Shown: positions 1 through 9,184 of the stretch, in pieces
Position numbering within the stretch: position 1 is the first letter of the stretch
Layout of the letters: every line of letters begins with the position of its first letter
Assembly: GCF_009765215.1 (NCBI RefSeq)
Contig: NZ_VLNV01000001.1
Span: 868,001 to 932,000 of the forward strand
Source of the DNA: Lysobacter prati
Lineage (GTDB): Bacteria; Pseudomonadota; Gammaproteobacteria; Xanthomonadales; Xanthomonadaceae
Direction: 5' to 3'
DNA: 64,000 nt
Notes under the pieces: model-generated
The model's input: only the letters and a program-made list of their open reading frames with translations
Told to the model about the DNA's origin: nothing
The model's database searches: none
Translations under genes and position numbers: made by a program

Positions 1-1463
1 TCAACGGCGCGTTCATGAACGCTACGCCAGGCGGGCCCGGCGCCTTCCTGCAGTACTGGCCCGGCCCGCTGCAGTTCGCGCTCGACAATCTGCTGGAGCC
101 ATTCCTGATCGCCACCGGCGTGGTCCTGCTGCAGTACTGGCGAGTGTTCCCCAAGGATCCGATGAGCCTGGATTCCATGGCCCGGATCCACCTGGCCACC
201 GCCGTGTCCGCGTTGGCGGTGGTGGTCAAGGACGTTGCCTACGTGCTGGTGGACGGCCAGATCGGCGACGTAAGCCTGGCCAGCGTCATCGACATGGCGC
301 CGCTGGTCGGGCCGAGCATCTGGGCGATGCTGGCGGCCTTCGCGCTGAAGAACTTTCTCGGCAACTTCATCGGCTGCATCCTGATCGCGCCACTGGGCGC
401 GTGGATCTCCGAGCCGGCGCACTATTCGCCATCCAAGCCCATCATCAGCAGTGCCATCCGCTACCTGCTGCCAACCATGGCGCTGTACCTGGTGCTCAGC
501 CTCAGCCGGCCTGGCAGCAACCTGGGCGAACTGCTGCGGCTGCTGCTGATGGTCGCCGTGGTCGTGTTCGCCATGCGCCACGGCTGGCGCGGCGCGGCCA
601 TCTCGGTATTGGTGGCCAGCGTCGCGATCGCGGTCGAGGAGCACGTCGGCCTGCCCGTCTACACCCCGATCCGCTTGCAGATGTTCATCGCCATCACCGG
701 CGCCATGGCGCTGCTGTTCGGCGTCACCGTGGACGACATGCGCCGCGGCGTCGCCCTGCTCCGCCAGGCCAATGCCGAGGCCGCGGCCCTGACCGCGAAG
801 CTGCACGCTTCGGCGCTACGCAACCTGCAGGCCGAGGAACGCGAACGCCGGCGCCTGGCCGCCGACCTGCACGACGAGTTCGGACAGAACCTGACGGCCC
901 TGCAGACGCACCTCAAGCTGGCCCAACGGGACTTCGTCGAAAGCGGCCGAACCGCGGTAGTCGACAACCTGCTCGAACTGACCCGGAGCATGCGCCGCAA
1001 CATCGGCTCGGTGCTTGAATCACTGCGCCCGGCGGCGCTGGACGAACTGGGCCTGTATGCATCGATCGAGCGCGGCCAGATCCGCCGCCTCGTCGAAGAA
1101 GCCGGCCTGGAGTTCGACGCCCACTTGGAAGGCGACGCCCGCCTGCTGTCGATGCTGGCCCCGGTGCACCTCCACGCCGCCTACCGCGTGGTGCAGGAAG
1201 CGGTGACCAACGTCGTGCGCCACGCCCGCGCCAGCCGCTGCGAAGTGCGCCTGCGCATCAACCTGCGCAACGACGCGCTGTGGCTGTTCGTTCACGTCCG
1301 CGACGATGGGATTGGCGGTGCGGATGGCATGCGAGCTAACCACGGGCTGACGAATATCTTCGACCGCGTGGTGGCGCTGAGCGGGTCGGTGAAGCTGGCC
1401 GACATGCATCCGGGGCTGCGCTTGCATGCGTTGATTCGGCAGCCGTTTGCGGAGTTTGAGTGA
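1..1463 (+). CDS. MASE1-like membrane sensor histidine kinase (5' end outside window)
   Basis: Sensor kinase that would phosphorylate a NarL/LuxR-type response regulator. The first in-window Met is at 15, but the frame is open to base 1, so the N-terminus is probably missing. Numbering from 15, residues about 20-240 form several hydrophobic segments of MASE1 type. A HisKA_3 dimerisation helix follows, with phospho-acceptor motif HDEFGQ at 286-291. The HATPase domain shows an N-box near 393-404 (VVQEAVTNVVRHA) and the G1 motif DDGIGG at 430-435. No response regulator is next to it inside the window; one may lie to the left. The stop at 1461-1463 precedes the PAP2 gene by about 30 bp. The signal sensed is unknown. 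The kinase class is secure; the true start cannot be determined here. Confidence 0.85.
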   Translation, partial: NGAFMNATPGGPGAFLQYWPGPLQFALDNLLEPFLIATGVVLLQYWRVFPKDPMSLDSMARIHLATAVSALAVVVKDVAYVLVDGQIGDVSLASVIDMAPLVGPSIWAMLAAFALKNFLGNFIGCILIAPLGAWISEPAHYSPSKPIISSAIRYLLPTMALYLVLSLSRPGSNLGELLRLLLMVAVVVFAMRHGWRGAAISVLVASVAIAVEEHVGLPVYTPIRLQMFIAITGAMALLFGVTVDDMRRGVALLRQANAEAAALTAKLHASALRNLQAEERERRRLAADLHDEFGQNLTALQTHLKLAQRDFVESGRTAVVDNLLELTRSMRRNIGSVLESLRPAALDELGLYASIERGQIRRLVEEAGLEFDAHLEGDARLLSMLAPVHLHAAYRVVQEAVTNVVRHARASRCEVRLRINLRNDALWLFVHVRDDGIGGADGMRANHGLTNIFDRVVALSGSVKLADMHPGLRLHALIRQPFAEFE

Positions 1464-1494
1464 GCGCGCGAGCTGCGGGCACCGGAACTGGCGG

Positions 1495-2151
1495 ATGACC
1501 TGGGACTGGAACTGGCTGACGCCGCTGGGGCATATCGCGGTGGTGTGGCCTTTGATGATTGCAACCGCGGCGTTGCTGATCGCGCGTCCTGGCGGGCGCG
1601 CATCGTTGCGAGGCGTTTCGATCTGGCTGGCATCGATGGCGGTCGCGTCGTTGCTGGTCGCTGCGAGCAAGGTTGCCTTCTATGGCTGGGGGACCGGCAT
1701 CCGCGAATGGAACCTGACCTGCTTCAGCGGGCATAGCGTGCTGGCGATGGGGTTCTGGCCCGTGGCGTTGGCTGTGCTGGTCCCGTCACGATTCCGTCAG
1801 GGGCGCCGGGTTGCCTGGGTTGTTGGCGTGCTGGTCGGCCTGCTTGTCGGCATATCGCGAGTGAAGCTCAACGCGCACCCGACATCGGAGGTGGTGGCAG
1901 GCCTTACGGTCGGACTGCTCGTCGCCGCGGTCTCACTGAAGGCCTTGGGCGACGCCTGCGTAAGCGCGAAACAGGCTGCGGTTGCCGCAGCATTGATTGC
2001 CGTGCTCTCAGTGTCGAACGGAACGCATCTGCCCAACTTGCCCACTGAACGCTGGCTCGCGAGCTGGGGCGCCGCTCTTTCCGGGAACGACAAACCTGTT
2101 CGCCGCGACGCGTGGATCAGCGGCGGGGCAGGAAGCGGTCAGCAGCACTAG
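1495..2151 (+). CDS. PAP2-family membrane phosphatase
   Basis: Integral membrane phosphatase of the PAP2/lipid phosphatase family, 218 aa. The reading frame is open back to 1447, but that would overlap the kinase, so ATG 1495 is preferred. About five hydrophobic helices are visible. The family signature motifs are SGHS at residues 78-81 and SR with a downstream His (SRVKLNAH) at 121-128. The usual Asp of the last motif (HxxxD) is Glu here (HPTSE), a conservative but noticeable change. Members act on undecaprenyl pyrophosphate, phosphatidic acid or lipid A; the substrate cannot be read from sequence. It follows the kinase closely and may be co-transcribed with it. It converges with galE, and a REP-like palindrome lies between them. 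Confidence 0.75.
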   Translation: MTWDWNWLTPLGHIAVVWPLMIATAALLIARPGGRASLRGVSIWLASMAVASLLVAASKVAFYGWGTGIREWNLTCFSGHSVLAMGFWPVALAVLVPSRFRQGRRVAWVVGVLVGLLVGISRVKLNAHPTSEVVAGLTVGLLVAAVSLKALGDACVSAKQAAVAAALIAVLSVSNGTHLPNLPTERWLASWGAALSGNDKPVRRDAWISGGAGSGQQH

Positions 2152-2160
2152 GAGTGCTCG

Positions 2161-2187
2161 TCATTCCCGCGCAGGCGGGAATCCAAG
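2161..2187. repeat. REP-like palindrome
   Basis: Perfect 8-bp inverted repeat ATTCCCGC/GCGGGAAT at 2163-2170 and 2175-2182 with a 4-nt loop, between the convergent PAP2 and galE stops. Similar CCCGCC-type palindromes recur at 41071, 59195 and 63521, always between genes. It may also act as a bidirectional terminator, although it lacks a T-run. Confidence 0.7.
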
Positions 2188-2190
2188 GAC

Positions 2191-3201
2191 CTAGAAAGCA
2201 GGCGACTGATGCCAGCGCCATGCCGACTCGATGATCGACTCGATCGAGTCATGGCCAGGAACCCAACCCAGCTCACGACGCGCCTTGCCACTTGCAGCCA
2301 CGAGGACCGCAGGATCACCAGCGCGACGAGGCGCCACCTCGAACGGAACTTCGCGCCCAGTGACCCGAGCAGCAGCATCAATAACCTGGCGAACCGAGAA
2401 GCCGTTACCGTTACCAAGATTGAACGCGTGCGCGCCTTCATGCCTATCCATGTACTCCAGCGCCAGCTCATGCGCCTGTGCCAGATCATCGACGTGGACG
2501 TAGTCGCGAACGCAGGTGCCATCGGGCGTCGCATAGTCATCCCCGAAAACCTTCAGACCAGGCCCCTGCCCGAGAACCGCCTTCAGCACATTCGGGATCA
2601 GATGCGTTTCGGGCTGGTGCGACTCTCCGATCTCGCCGTCTTGCGATGCGCCCGCAGCATTGAAGTAGCGCAAGGCAACCGAGCGTAGCCCGTAGGCTTG
2701 CGCCGCATCTGAGAGGATGCGCTCGACCATGAGCTTGCTGGCCCCATAGGGATTGATCGGCAGCTTGGGATGCATCTCGTCGATGGCTTCCGCAACAGGC
2801 TCACCGTAGATCGCAGCCGTCGACGAGAAGACCAGGCGGTCGACGCCACCTTTACGCATTGCCTCAAGAAGGTTGAGCGTACCCACGACATTGTTCACGT
2901 AGTAGTCGTATGGGTGCATCATCGACTCGCCGACAAGCGATCGGGCGCAGAAATGCATCGCCGCGTCGAACCGGCGGCTCGAAAAAACCCGTTCCAATGA
3001 AGGCTTGTCCAGGAGATCTGCTTCGATCAGATCTCCCCATCGCACCGCTTCGCGGTGACCAGTCGCCAGATTGTCGAGGACAGTCACCGCGTAGCCACGC
3101 GCGGCCAGCCATTTCGCCATGTGGCTGCCGATGTAGCCGGCGCCACCGCAGACCAGAACCTGCTTCACCACGGAGGGCGACTCAGCCACGACCGTAGACA
3201 T
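2191..3201 (-). CDS. galE: UDP-glucose 4-epimerase
   Basis: Cytosolic short-chain dehydrogenase that interconverts UDP-glucose and UDP-galactose, supplying galactose for surface polysaccharide. It is 336 aa, the usual length for GalE. The NAD-binding Rossmann motif GGAGYIG is at residues 19-25. The catalytic Ser/Thr region FSSTAAIYGEP lies near 125-135, and the YGASK active-site motif (YxxxK) at 152-156. The start overlaps the end of manC by 20 bp, so the two genes are probably translated from one transcript. It is the last gene of the minus-strand polysaccharide supply genes and ends at the REP-like palindrome. Activity on UDP-GlcNAc as well cannot be excluded. Confidence 0.93.
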   Translation of the reverse strand: MSTVVAESPSVVKQVLVCGGAGYIGSHMAKWLAARGYAVTVLDNLATGHREAVRWGDLIEADLLDKPSLERVFSSRRFDAAMHFCARSLVGESMMHPYDYYVNNVVGTLNLLEAMRKGGVDRLVFSSTAAIYGEPVAEAIDEMHPKLPINPYGASKLMVERILSDAAQAYGLRSVALRYFNAAGASQDGEIGESHQPETHLIPNVLKAVLGQGPGLKVFGDDYATPDGTCVRDYVHVDDLAQAHELALEYMDRHEGAHAFNLGNGNGFSVRQVIDAAARVTGREVPFEVAPRRAGDPAVLVAASGKARRELGWVPGHDSIESIIESAWRWHQSPAF

Positions 3202-4579
3202 CCTCGAAGCGAACGATATCGTCTTCGCCGAGGTAGCTACCTGACTGGACTTCGATCAACTCCAGTGGCAAGCGCCCCGGATTCTCCAAGCGGTGCTTCA
3301 CGCCCAACGGAATATAGGTGCTCTGGTTCTCCGACAGGATCACCACTTCGTCGTCGCGCGTGATGCGACCGGTTCCGCTGACGACGATCCAGTGCTCGGC
3401 GCGGTGGTGGTGCATCTGCAGGCTCAAGGAAGCACCCGGTTTGACCGTGATGCGCTTGACCTGGAATCGCTCGCCCATGTCGATCGAATCGTAGCTGCCC
3501 CACGGACGGTAGACCTTGCGATGCAAGGTCGGCTCTGCCCTGCCCTTCGCCTTCAGTTCGCTGACGATGGCCTTGACGTCCTGCACGTGATCCTTATGCG
3601 CGACGAGGACGGCATCGGCCGTGTCGACCACCACTACGTCCTCCAGGCCGAGCAGCGCCACCAGGCGCCCATCACCCCACGCAAGCGTGTTACGGCAGTT
3701 GCGCGCGATCACATCGCCATGATGAGCGTTGCCGTTCCCGTCCTGCTCTGCGACTTCCCACAGCGCGGACCAGCTGCCAACGTCATTCCAGCCCACGTCG
3801 ATCGGAAGCACGGCGGCCCGCGCCGTCCTCTCCATCACGGCATAGTCGATGGAGTCCGACTCTGAGGAAGCAAATGCCACCTTGTCGAGGCGCACGAAAT
3901 CTTCGTCGCGCTTGGCCAGATCAAGTGCAGCGCGGCAAGCCGCGAGCATCTGCGGCCCGTACTTCTCGAGTTCGGCAAGGAACGCTGATGCGCGGAACAG
4001 GAACATGCCGCTGTTCCAGAAGTAGTCGCCGCTTGCCAGATACGCCTCCGCCGTAGCCGCATTAGGCTTCTCGACGAATCGAGCAACGGCACGAACGCCC
4101 TCGCCATCTTCGGCGCGAATGTATCCGTAGCCAGTCTCGGGCCCGGTGGGCACGATTCCGAAAGTGACCAACCGGCCTTCTTCGGCAGCGGTCTGGGCCG
4201 CCCGGACGGAGGCGCGGAACGCCTCGACATCCGAGATCACGTGATCAGACGGAAGGACCAGAAGCAGCGGATCGCCACCGCTGCGCTGCGCTTCAAGCGC
4301 AGCTACCGCGATGGCTGGGGCCGTGTTACGCCCTTCCGGTTCGAGCAGGATCGCCGAGGGAGCACTGCCGGCCTGGCGCAGCTGTTCCGCCACCATGAAT
4401 CGGTGAGCTTCGTTTGCGACAACGATCGGCGCGGAAGACGCCAGCGGCGCCACCCTGCGCCAGGTTGCCTGCAGCATCGACTCTTCGCCCACAAGGCTCA
4501 GGAACTGCTTCGGGAAGGCTTCGCGCGAAAGGGGCCACAGGCGAGTGCCGGAGCCGCCGGAGAGGATGACAGGGATCAT
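3182..4579 (-). CDS. manC: Mannose-1-phosphate guanylyltransferase / mannose-6-phosphate isomerase
   Basis: Bifunctional cytosolic enzyme making GDP-mannose (equivalent to XanB/AlgA). The open frame begins at 4660, but the family start is the Met at 4579, followed at residues 8-17 by the GDP-mannose pyrophosphorylase signature [10 protein letters not shown]; length 465 aa. The N-terminal nucleotidyltransferase domain covers about 1-330. The C-terminal type II phosphomannose isomerase cupin shows PWGSYDSID and a metal-binding [10 protein letters not shown] segment. It feeds Gmd and Fcl in this window (GDP-mannose to GDP-fucose). It is divergent from fcl across about 140 bp that must hold both promoters, and it overlaps galE downstream. 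Confidence 0.93.
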   Translation of the reverse strand: MIPVILSGGSGTRLWPLSREAFPKQFLSLVGEESMLQATWRRVAPLASSAPIVVANEAHRFMVAEQLRQAGSAPSAILLEPEGRNTAPAIAVAALEAQRSGGDPLLLVLPSDHVISDVEAFRASVRAAQTAAEEGRLVTFGIVPTGPETGYGYIRAEDGEGVRAVARFVEKPNAATAEAYLASGDYFWNSGMFLFRASAFLAELEKYGPQMLAACRAALDLAKRDEDFVRLDKVAFASSESDSIDYAVMERTARAAVLPIDVGWNDVGSWSALWEVAEQDGNGNAHHGDVIARNCRNTLAWGDGRLVALLGLEDVVVVDTADAVLVAHKDHVQDVKAIVSELKAKGRAEPTLHRKVYRPWGSYDSIDMGERFQVKRITVKPGASLSLQMHHHRAEHWIVVSGTGRITRDDEVVILSENQSTYIPLGVKHRLENPGRLPLELIEVQSGSYLGEDDIVRFEDVYGRG

Positions 4580-4681
4580 GGAGTCGCGCGGTTCAGGCAA
4601 AGTTCCGTCGATTTTACTGTTCCCGGGCAGCAACCAACTGCGAAGTTTTCTCAATACCACCGCAGCAGCCTTCAGGCTTCG

Positions 4682-4687
4682 TACAAT
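4682..4687 (+). promoter_or_regulatory. Candidate -10 box upstream of fcl
   Basis: The hexamer TACAAT ends 32 bp upstream of the fcl start, in the 140-bp manC/fcl divergent spacer. No good -35 box sits at the expected distance, so this is only a weak promoter call. Confidence 0.3.
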
Positions 4688-4719
4688 TGCGGTATCGCCT
4701 TCAAGCTAGTACAGCCCTC

Positions 4720-5664
4720 ATGCAAACCACGTCCCGCATCTTTGTCGCTGGCCACCGCGGTCTTGTCGGCAGCGCCATCGTGAGGCGACTCCAGGCACTC
4801 GGCCACGAGAACTTGCTGCTGGCGGGTCGCAACGAGCTGGACCTGCGCGACCGCGATGCTGTGGAGGCCTATTTCGCAGCCAACAAGCCGGAGTACGTGT
4901 TCCTCGCGGCTGCCAAGGTGGGTGGCATCCATGCCAACAACAGCTACCCGGCTGAGTTCCTCCTGGAGAACCTCCAGATCCAGAACAACGTCATTGACGC
5001 CGCATACCGTCACGGCGCGACCAAGCTGACCTTCCTGGGTTCGTCCTGCATCTACCCGAAGCTGGCACCGCAGCCCATCAAGGAGGAGTACCTCCTGACC
5101 GGCGCGCTGGAACCCACCAACGAGTGGTACGCCATTGCCAAGATCGCGGGCATCAAGATGTGCCAGGCCTATCGGCGCCAGTATGGATTCAATGCGGTAA
5201 GCCTGATGCCGACCAACCTGTATGGCCCGGGCGACAACTTCGACCTGGAAAATTCACACGTTCTGCCTGCGCTAATCCGCAAGTTCCATGAGGCAAAGGC
5301 TAATGGAGACAAGGAAGTAGTCATGTGGGGCACTGGAACGCCGCGTCGTGAATTCTTGCATGTTGATGACCTCGCTGACGCAGTCGTGAACCTCACGAAG
5401 ACCTATGAAGGCGAGGACATCGTCAACATCGGCGTGGGCGACGACATCAGCATTCGCGAACTGGCGGAACTGGTGAAGGAGATCACCGGTTTCGAGGGTC
5501 GGATCGTCAATGACACTAGCAAACCTGACGGCACTCCGCGCAAGCTACTCGATGTCACGATCCTGCACGACTTAGGCTGGCGGGCGCGCATTCCGCTGCG
5601 CGCGGGCATCGAGGAAACGTATAGCTGGTTTCTGGGGCATCAAGACCAGCTGCGCGCCGGATAG
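4720..5664 (+). CDS. fcl: GDP-L-fucose synthase
   Basis: Epimerase/reductase (WcaG) converting GDP-4-keto-6-deoxymannose from Gmd to GDP-L-fucose in the cytosol. The frame opens at 4687, but ATG 4720 puts the Rossmann motif GHRGLVGSA at residues 11-19, as in the family; length 314 aa (family about 315-325). The catalytic SSCIYP segment and the YxxxK motif (WYAIAK) are present. It is the only plus-strand gene of the polysaccharide block and is separated from gmd by about 6 kb of glycosyltransferase genes, though the two enzymes act consecutively. This points to a fucose-containing polymer. Confidence 0.94.
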   Translation: MQTTSRIFVAGHRGLVGSAIVRRLQALGHENLLLAGRNELDLRDRDAVEAYFAANKPEYVFLAAAKVGGIHANNSYPAEFLLENLQIQNNVIDAAYRHGATKLTFLGSSCIYPKLAPQPIKEEYLLTGALEPTNEWYAIAKIAGIKMCQAYRRQYGFNAVSLMPTNLYGPGDNFDLENSHVLPALIRKFHEAKANGDKEVVMWGTGTPRREFLHVDDLADAVVNLTKTYEGEDIVNIGVGDDISIRELAELVKEITGFEGRIVNDTSKPDGTPRKLLDVTILHDLGWRARIPLRAGIEETYSWFLGHQDQLRAG

Positions 5665-5989
5665 AGCCACCAACCGTCCTCACACGATGAAGCGAGGACC
5701 GTTACTCAGCCGCGACTTGCCCGAAGGTCCGCGACGAGTAGCAATGCGATCCAAGACACGGAAAGTACCGGCAACCGGCAGACCCCGACCGACTGCGACG
5801 ACCAGAACTTCGCGATGTCTGACAAACGCAGGCCCTAAGTCCGAAGCCTTCCTGGGTGGGCACAGACCAGACGTGGTCAGAAGACAATTCCCGACCGAAA
5901 CGCGTGAAAATTTGAGAAAAGTCGGGGGAACGCTGCGTCGGCAATGAACGGAAAGACGAAACGAACGATTTCTGCCATCCAAACTCAGC
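5665..5989. other. Gene-free stretch between fcl and a glycosyltransferase
   Basis: About 325 bp between convergent stops. Short open frames here have no recognisable protein features. A small inverted repeat (GTCCTC/GAGGAC around 5674-5697) just after fcl could be a weak terminator. Nothing else was recognised; it may be decayed DNA at the junction of the lower-GC block. Confidence 0.5.
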
Positions 5990-6928
5990 TCACTGATGAA
6001 ATGTCCGGCGGCGCAAGGCATTGCGCACACGCCTCAATGCCTGAATGAGCCTGTTCCTCGTTGACGAAAGATGACGCTCGTATAGCCTGACGTAATTTGG
6101 GTCGTCCTCGGACAGGTAAGCCACGCTCGCAAGAAAGCGTTTGTCGGCGGGGAGATGAAGCAGGAACCGATCCAGATAGCACGAGACGTCCTTCTGATCA
6201 TGCCTAACGTCTGAATTCCAATAGCGCCCGACGCAGCCAAGAGAGCCAGCATCGACTAACTGGATACCGTCCCTCCTCATCAACTCCAAAGCCGCCGATG
6301 TAACTGCCTCGTCACCAACGTGATGTAGGCGATGAATGTTCTCGACGTAACCGTCGTAAACACTTGAAACAGCGCTGAACAATGTTCTAAAGAAGTCTGG
6401 AGGGCCAGCGATGAACTCGCCGCCGTACCAACGACCTTCGCTTGCATGTCCGTGCAGATACTGAAGATCTGAAGCAATGACTGCCGCTCCGTAAGCGGGA
6501 GTAACTTGCTCAGAGATGTCGTAGCACATGGGCCTGCCCAATGTCACCTCGCGTGCCACGTCCGCCGGCATCTCTCTAGTACAGACCATGTCAAGGTCGC
6601 AGAATGCGACGTACGGGTGATCAACCTCGGAAAGGTAACGGAACACGTCCAACTTGAAGTGAGCCGAGTAGAACGATGCTCCCGATGGCACTTCGGTGCG
6701 GAACACAATCTCTTCGATGTGCAATGAGCCTGCCAATTCCGATGCGCTCTTCAGATAATCTGCATCGTTTGTCAGCAACGTAAATTCAAGCCCCTGCCGC
6801 CTCAGGGACCGGGCAAGCGTCGAGGCGCAGCCAACGTAAACAGCAATCTGATCGCGAAAATCGGACGCACGGAGGTTGACAGCGGAGCGCTCCGATTCGC
6901 ACACGTGGAGCAGGCCGTATAACTTCAT
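5990..6928 (-). CDS. Putative nucleotide-diphospho-sugar glycosyltransferase (GT-A type)
   Basis: A 312-aa soluble protein. A DXD-type metal/nucleotide-sugar motif, DLD at residues 111-113, sits after a predicted beta strand (YVAFC), which is typical of GT-A glycosyltransferases. Near residue 170 a YGGEFIAGPP segment resembles acceptor-side loops in such enzymes. No signal peptide or membrane helix is visible, and the C-terminus is very basic. The start overlaps the preceding glycosyltransferase stop by four bases (ATGA). It is the last gene of the minus-strand assembly block. The family assignment is by motif only; donor and acceptor are unknown. Confidence 0.6.
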   Translation of the reverse strand: MKLYGLLHVCESERSAVNLRASDFRDQIAVYVGCASTLARSLRRQGLEFTLLTNDADYLKSASELAGSLHIEEIVFRTEVPSGASFYSAHFKLDVFRYLSEVDHPYVAFCDLDMVCTREMPADVAREVTLGRPMCYDISEQVTPAYGAAVIASDLQYLHGHASEGRWYGGEFIAGPPDFFRTLFSAVSSVYDGYVENIHRLHHVGDEAVTSAALELMRRDGIQLVDAGSLGCVGRYWNSDVRHDQKDVSCYLDRFLLHLPADKRFLASVAYLSEDDPNYVRLYERHLSSTRNRLIQALRRVRNALRRRTFHQ

Positions 6929-8001
6929 ACGCCCCCCCCGCTGCGCTTGCCGTTGCGAAGCATTGCATAGAGCGAATCGAGCTGCTCGAGCGCATCCGCG
7001 CGACGTGCTCTAAAGCACCTCACAGAGCGGCGCGATGCCTCCTCGTAAGTGTCACCATGCTCCATCCACTCATTCAGTTTCGACGCCGCCGCCCCTACAA
7101 ACCGCGTTGTTCTCGGGATGGCCAAGCCACCGCTGTTCTCAAGCATCTCGCCGATGGCCCCACGCGCCCAGGCAATCACAGGTTTCCCAACTCTCAAGGC
7201 CTCGTGAACCGTTAGCGGTTCCGCTTCATTCCGATACTTCGTTGGAAAGAGCAGGACGTCGATTCGATCAAAGAACGCCGCCTTGTCGTCACCGTACACG
7301 GGACCCAAGTACTGGACATTGCGCAACTGAGACATCCTGCGAGTTACATCTGCCGCCACGTCGGAGTCTTGAAAAGGCCCGGCCATGAGAAACATCGTCT
7401 TGCAGCCGGAGCACCCAAACTCTTCAGCCAAGTCAAGAAACTCGAATATGCCCTTCTCCTTGGAGATGTTTCCAAGAAACCCAACCGTCTCGACAGCCCT
7501 TCCTGGATCTACCTCATTGGCATCAGGGTAGAACGCAGAGTTAGAGAGCGCCAAAACCCTTCTGACACCGAGCTGCGCCAGGCTATCCGCCATCCCCTCC
7601 GAGAGTGCGATGTGCAGCGCTCGCCTTCCTGAGCAAGCGATCAGCACTCTGATGAGTAGTGTCTTGTGATCAATGTACGAGTAGCAATGATGGTGCAGGT
7701 AGATGTTGGCCGACCGAATCCGAGCTGCAATCACGTACAGAATCTCGTACACCTGACCCAATCCGCCCGAGACACTGATATAGACTGAATCCGCCCTGGA
7801 AGAGCACAGCTTCGCCAGTGCGCGCGGCACCTTCACCAATCGTCGCATTCGCTCAATGACGCCCCGCTCCAACGAGGGAGCCGCAGTGTCAACGCGCTCG
7901 ACATCCGCACCCTCTTCCATCAACAACTGATGCATCCGCTCATTGATTAGCGACATTCCATGCGTTGGCGGAGGGAACGGCCCAATCATGACAACTTGCA
8001 T
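6925..8001 (-). CDS. Glycosyltransferase family 4 protein
   Basis: A 358-aa GT-B fold glycosyltransferase. The N-terminus MIGPFPPPTHGMS is the usual donor-independent glycine/proline loop. A second-domain strand VETVGFLGNISKEKGI lies near residues 168-184. The C-terminal NEAEPLTVHEALRVGKPVIA region (about 255-275) contains the E-x7-E-like nucleotide-sugar-binding motif of GT4. It overlaps its upstream neighbour by 16 bp and its downstream neighbour by 4 bp, so all three transferases are probably translationally coupled. It adds one sugar of the repeat unit at the cytoplasmic membrane face; the sugar cannot be read from sequence. Confidence 0.85.
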   Translation of the reverse strand: MQVVMIGPFPPPTHGMSLINERMHQLLMEEGADVERVDTAAPSLERGVIERMRRLVKVPRALAKLCSSRADSVYISVSGGLGQVYEILYVIAARIRSANIYLHHHCYSYIDHKTLLIRVLIACSGRRALHIALSEGMADSLAQLGVRRVLALSNSAFYPDANEVDPGRAVETVGFLGNISKEKGIFEFLDLAEEFGCSGCKTMFLMAGPFQDSDVAADVTRRMSQLRNVQYLGPVYGDDKAAFFDRIDVLLFPTKYRNEAEPLTVHEALRVGKPVIAWARGAIGEMLENSGGLAIPRTTRFVGAAASKLNEWMEHGDTYEEASRRSVRCFRARRADALEQLDSLYAMLRNGKRSGGGV

Positions 8002-9170
8002 TGGCGACCTCCGGTAGCTTCGAGGATCCTCATGCAGCCTTCCAGAATCTGCCTAGCTGCTGTGCTTGGTGTGTAGTTGGCGATCCGCTCCATACACTGT
8101 TTCGCAGTCGAATCGGTGCTCGCGAAGACGACAATAGCCAGACACATCTTTCTCGAAAGATCTTCGACGTCTCCGCACTCAAAGCTGAAGCCCGTGCCAC
8201 CTTCCACAACAAGCTCTGGGACACAACCACATCGATCGCTTACAACAATCGGGCAACCGTAGCTGAGCGCTTCATTCGCCACGAGACCCCAAGGCTCGCT
8301 TCTGCTTGGCAGAACCAACGAGGTCGCAGCGGAGTACTCGACAGCCAGGTCATCGATACCCTTGCTACCTGCGAACTCCACCGCGTTCGCGAGCCCCAGA
8401 GACACGCATAACGCCTCCAGCTCATCTCGCTGCGGTCCAGAACCAACTATCACAAGCTTGGACTTTGGATGAGACTCGACAACCTTCACAAATGAACGCA
8501 GCAAAGTGTCGATCGACTTCTCTGGCGAGAGTCGCCCGACGTACAGGAACCTCGGACTCTCCGGCTCTGCAGCGCGCTGGATCCTTGCAGAAAGCGCCTC
8601 CACCGGAGAGTAGTTGTGAGGGAGTGCGGCTGCCTGACAACGCTCAAACACCCGCGCCGGGTCTGCACCGTGGCCCACAACGTAATCTCTGGCCCGACTG
8701 CCATAAGCAAATACGCCGTCGACATTCTTCAGGAACGCTCTCTTAAGCCAACCCCTCCATCGAACCTGCGGCCGATCATGGATAGTGGAGTCGACGAATA
8801 CCGCTCGCTTCCTTCGTCTCAACATAGCAGCCAGCAGCATCGCCCAGTACTCAGGCTTGTCGTAGCAAGGCAGCAACACTAGATCTGCATCTGACCGCCA
8901 AACTTCAAGGAACGCAACGCGAATCAACTGGAGCTTGGGGATACTACCGTAGGAACCCTTGAACAGCAGACGGAACGGATACCGGTGATAGCTCAGGTCC
9001 ACGCCACCCAAACTAACTCGCTCCCCGTCGGTCTCCGCAATCTGGAAGAATCGAAATCGTGCCCGGGCGCAAGCATCAGCCAACTGGTGCAGATTGGAGA
9101 AGACCTCTCCCTTGTATTTCGACCATACAAGATTGTGAAAAACATCGACAGTTTTCATTTCCATTTCCAA
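7986..9170 (-). CDS. Glycosyltransferase family 4 protein
   Basis: A 394-aa GT-B glycosyltransferase. The Glycos_transf_1 domain shows FLYVGRLSPEKSID near residues 211-224 and a SRSEPWGLVANEALSYG segment (E-x7-E motif) near 305-320. Translation could begin at 9170 or at the fifth codon, 9158 (MKTVDVFHN). Neither has a strong Shine-Dalgarno, so the longer form is given. It lies 14 bp downstream of the flippase gene and overlaps the next transferase by 16 bp. Base composition is lower in GC than in manC or galE, as for the whole block to about 11870. Confidence 0.85.
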   Translation of the reverse strand: MEMEMKTVDVFHNLVWSKYKGEVFSNLHQLADACARARFRFFQIAETDGERVSLGGVDLSYHRYPFRLLFKGSYGSIPKLQLIRVAFLEVWRSDADLVLLPCYDKPEYWAMLLAAMLRRRKRAVFVDSTIHDRPQVRWRGWLKRAFLKNVDGVFAYGSRARDYVVGHGADPARVFERCQAAALPHNYSPVEALSARIQRAAEPESPRFLYVGRLSPEKSIDTLLRSFVKVVESHPKSKLVIVGSGPQRDELEALCVSLGLANAVEFAGSKGIDDLAVEYSAATSLVLPSRSEPWGLVANEALSYGCPIVVSDRCGCVPELVVEGGTGFSFECGDVEDLSRKMCLAIVVFASTDSTAKQCMERIANYTPSTAARQILEGCMRILEATGGRQCKLS

Positions 9171-9184
9171 GTGTAGTGTTCCGA

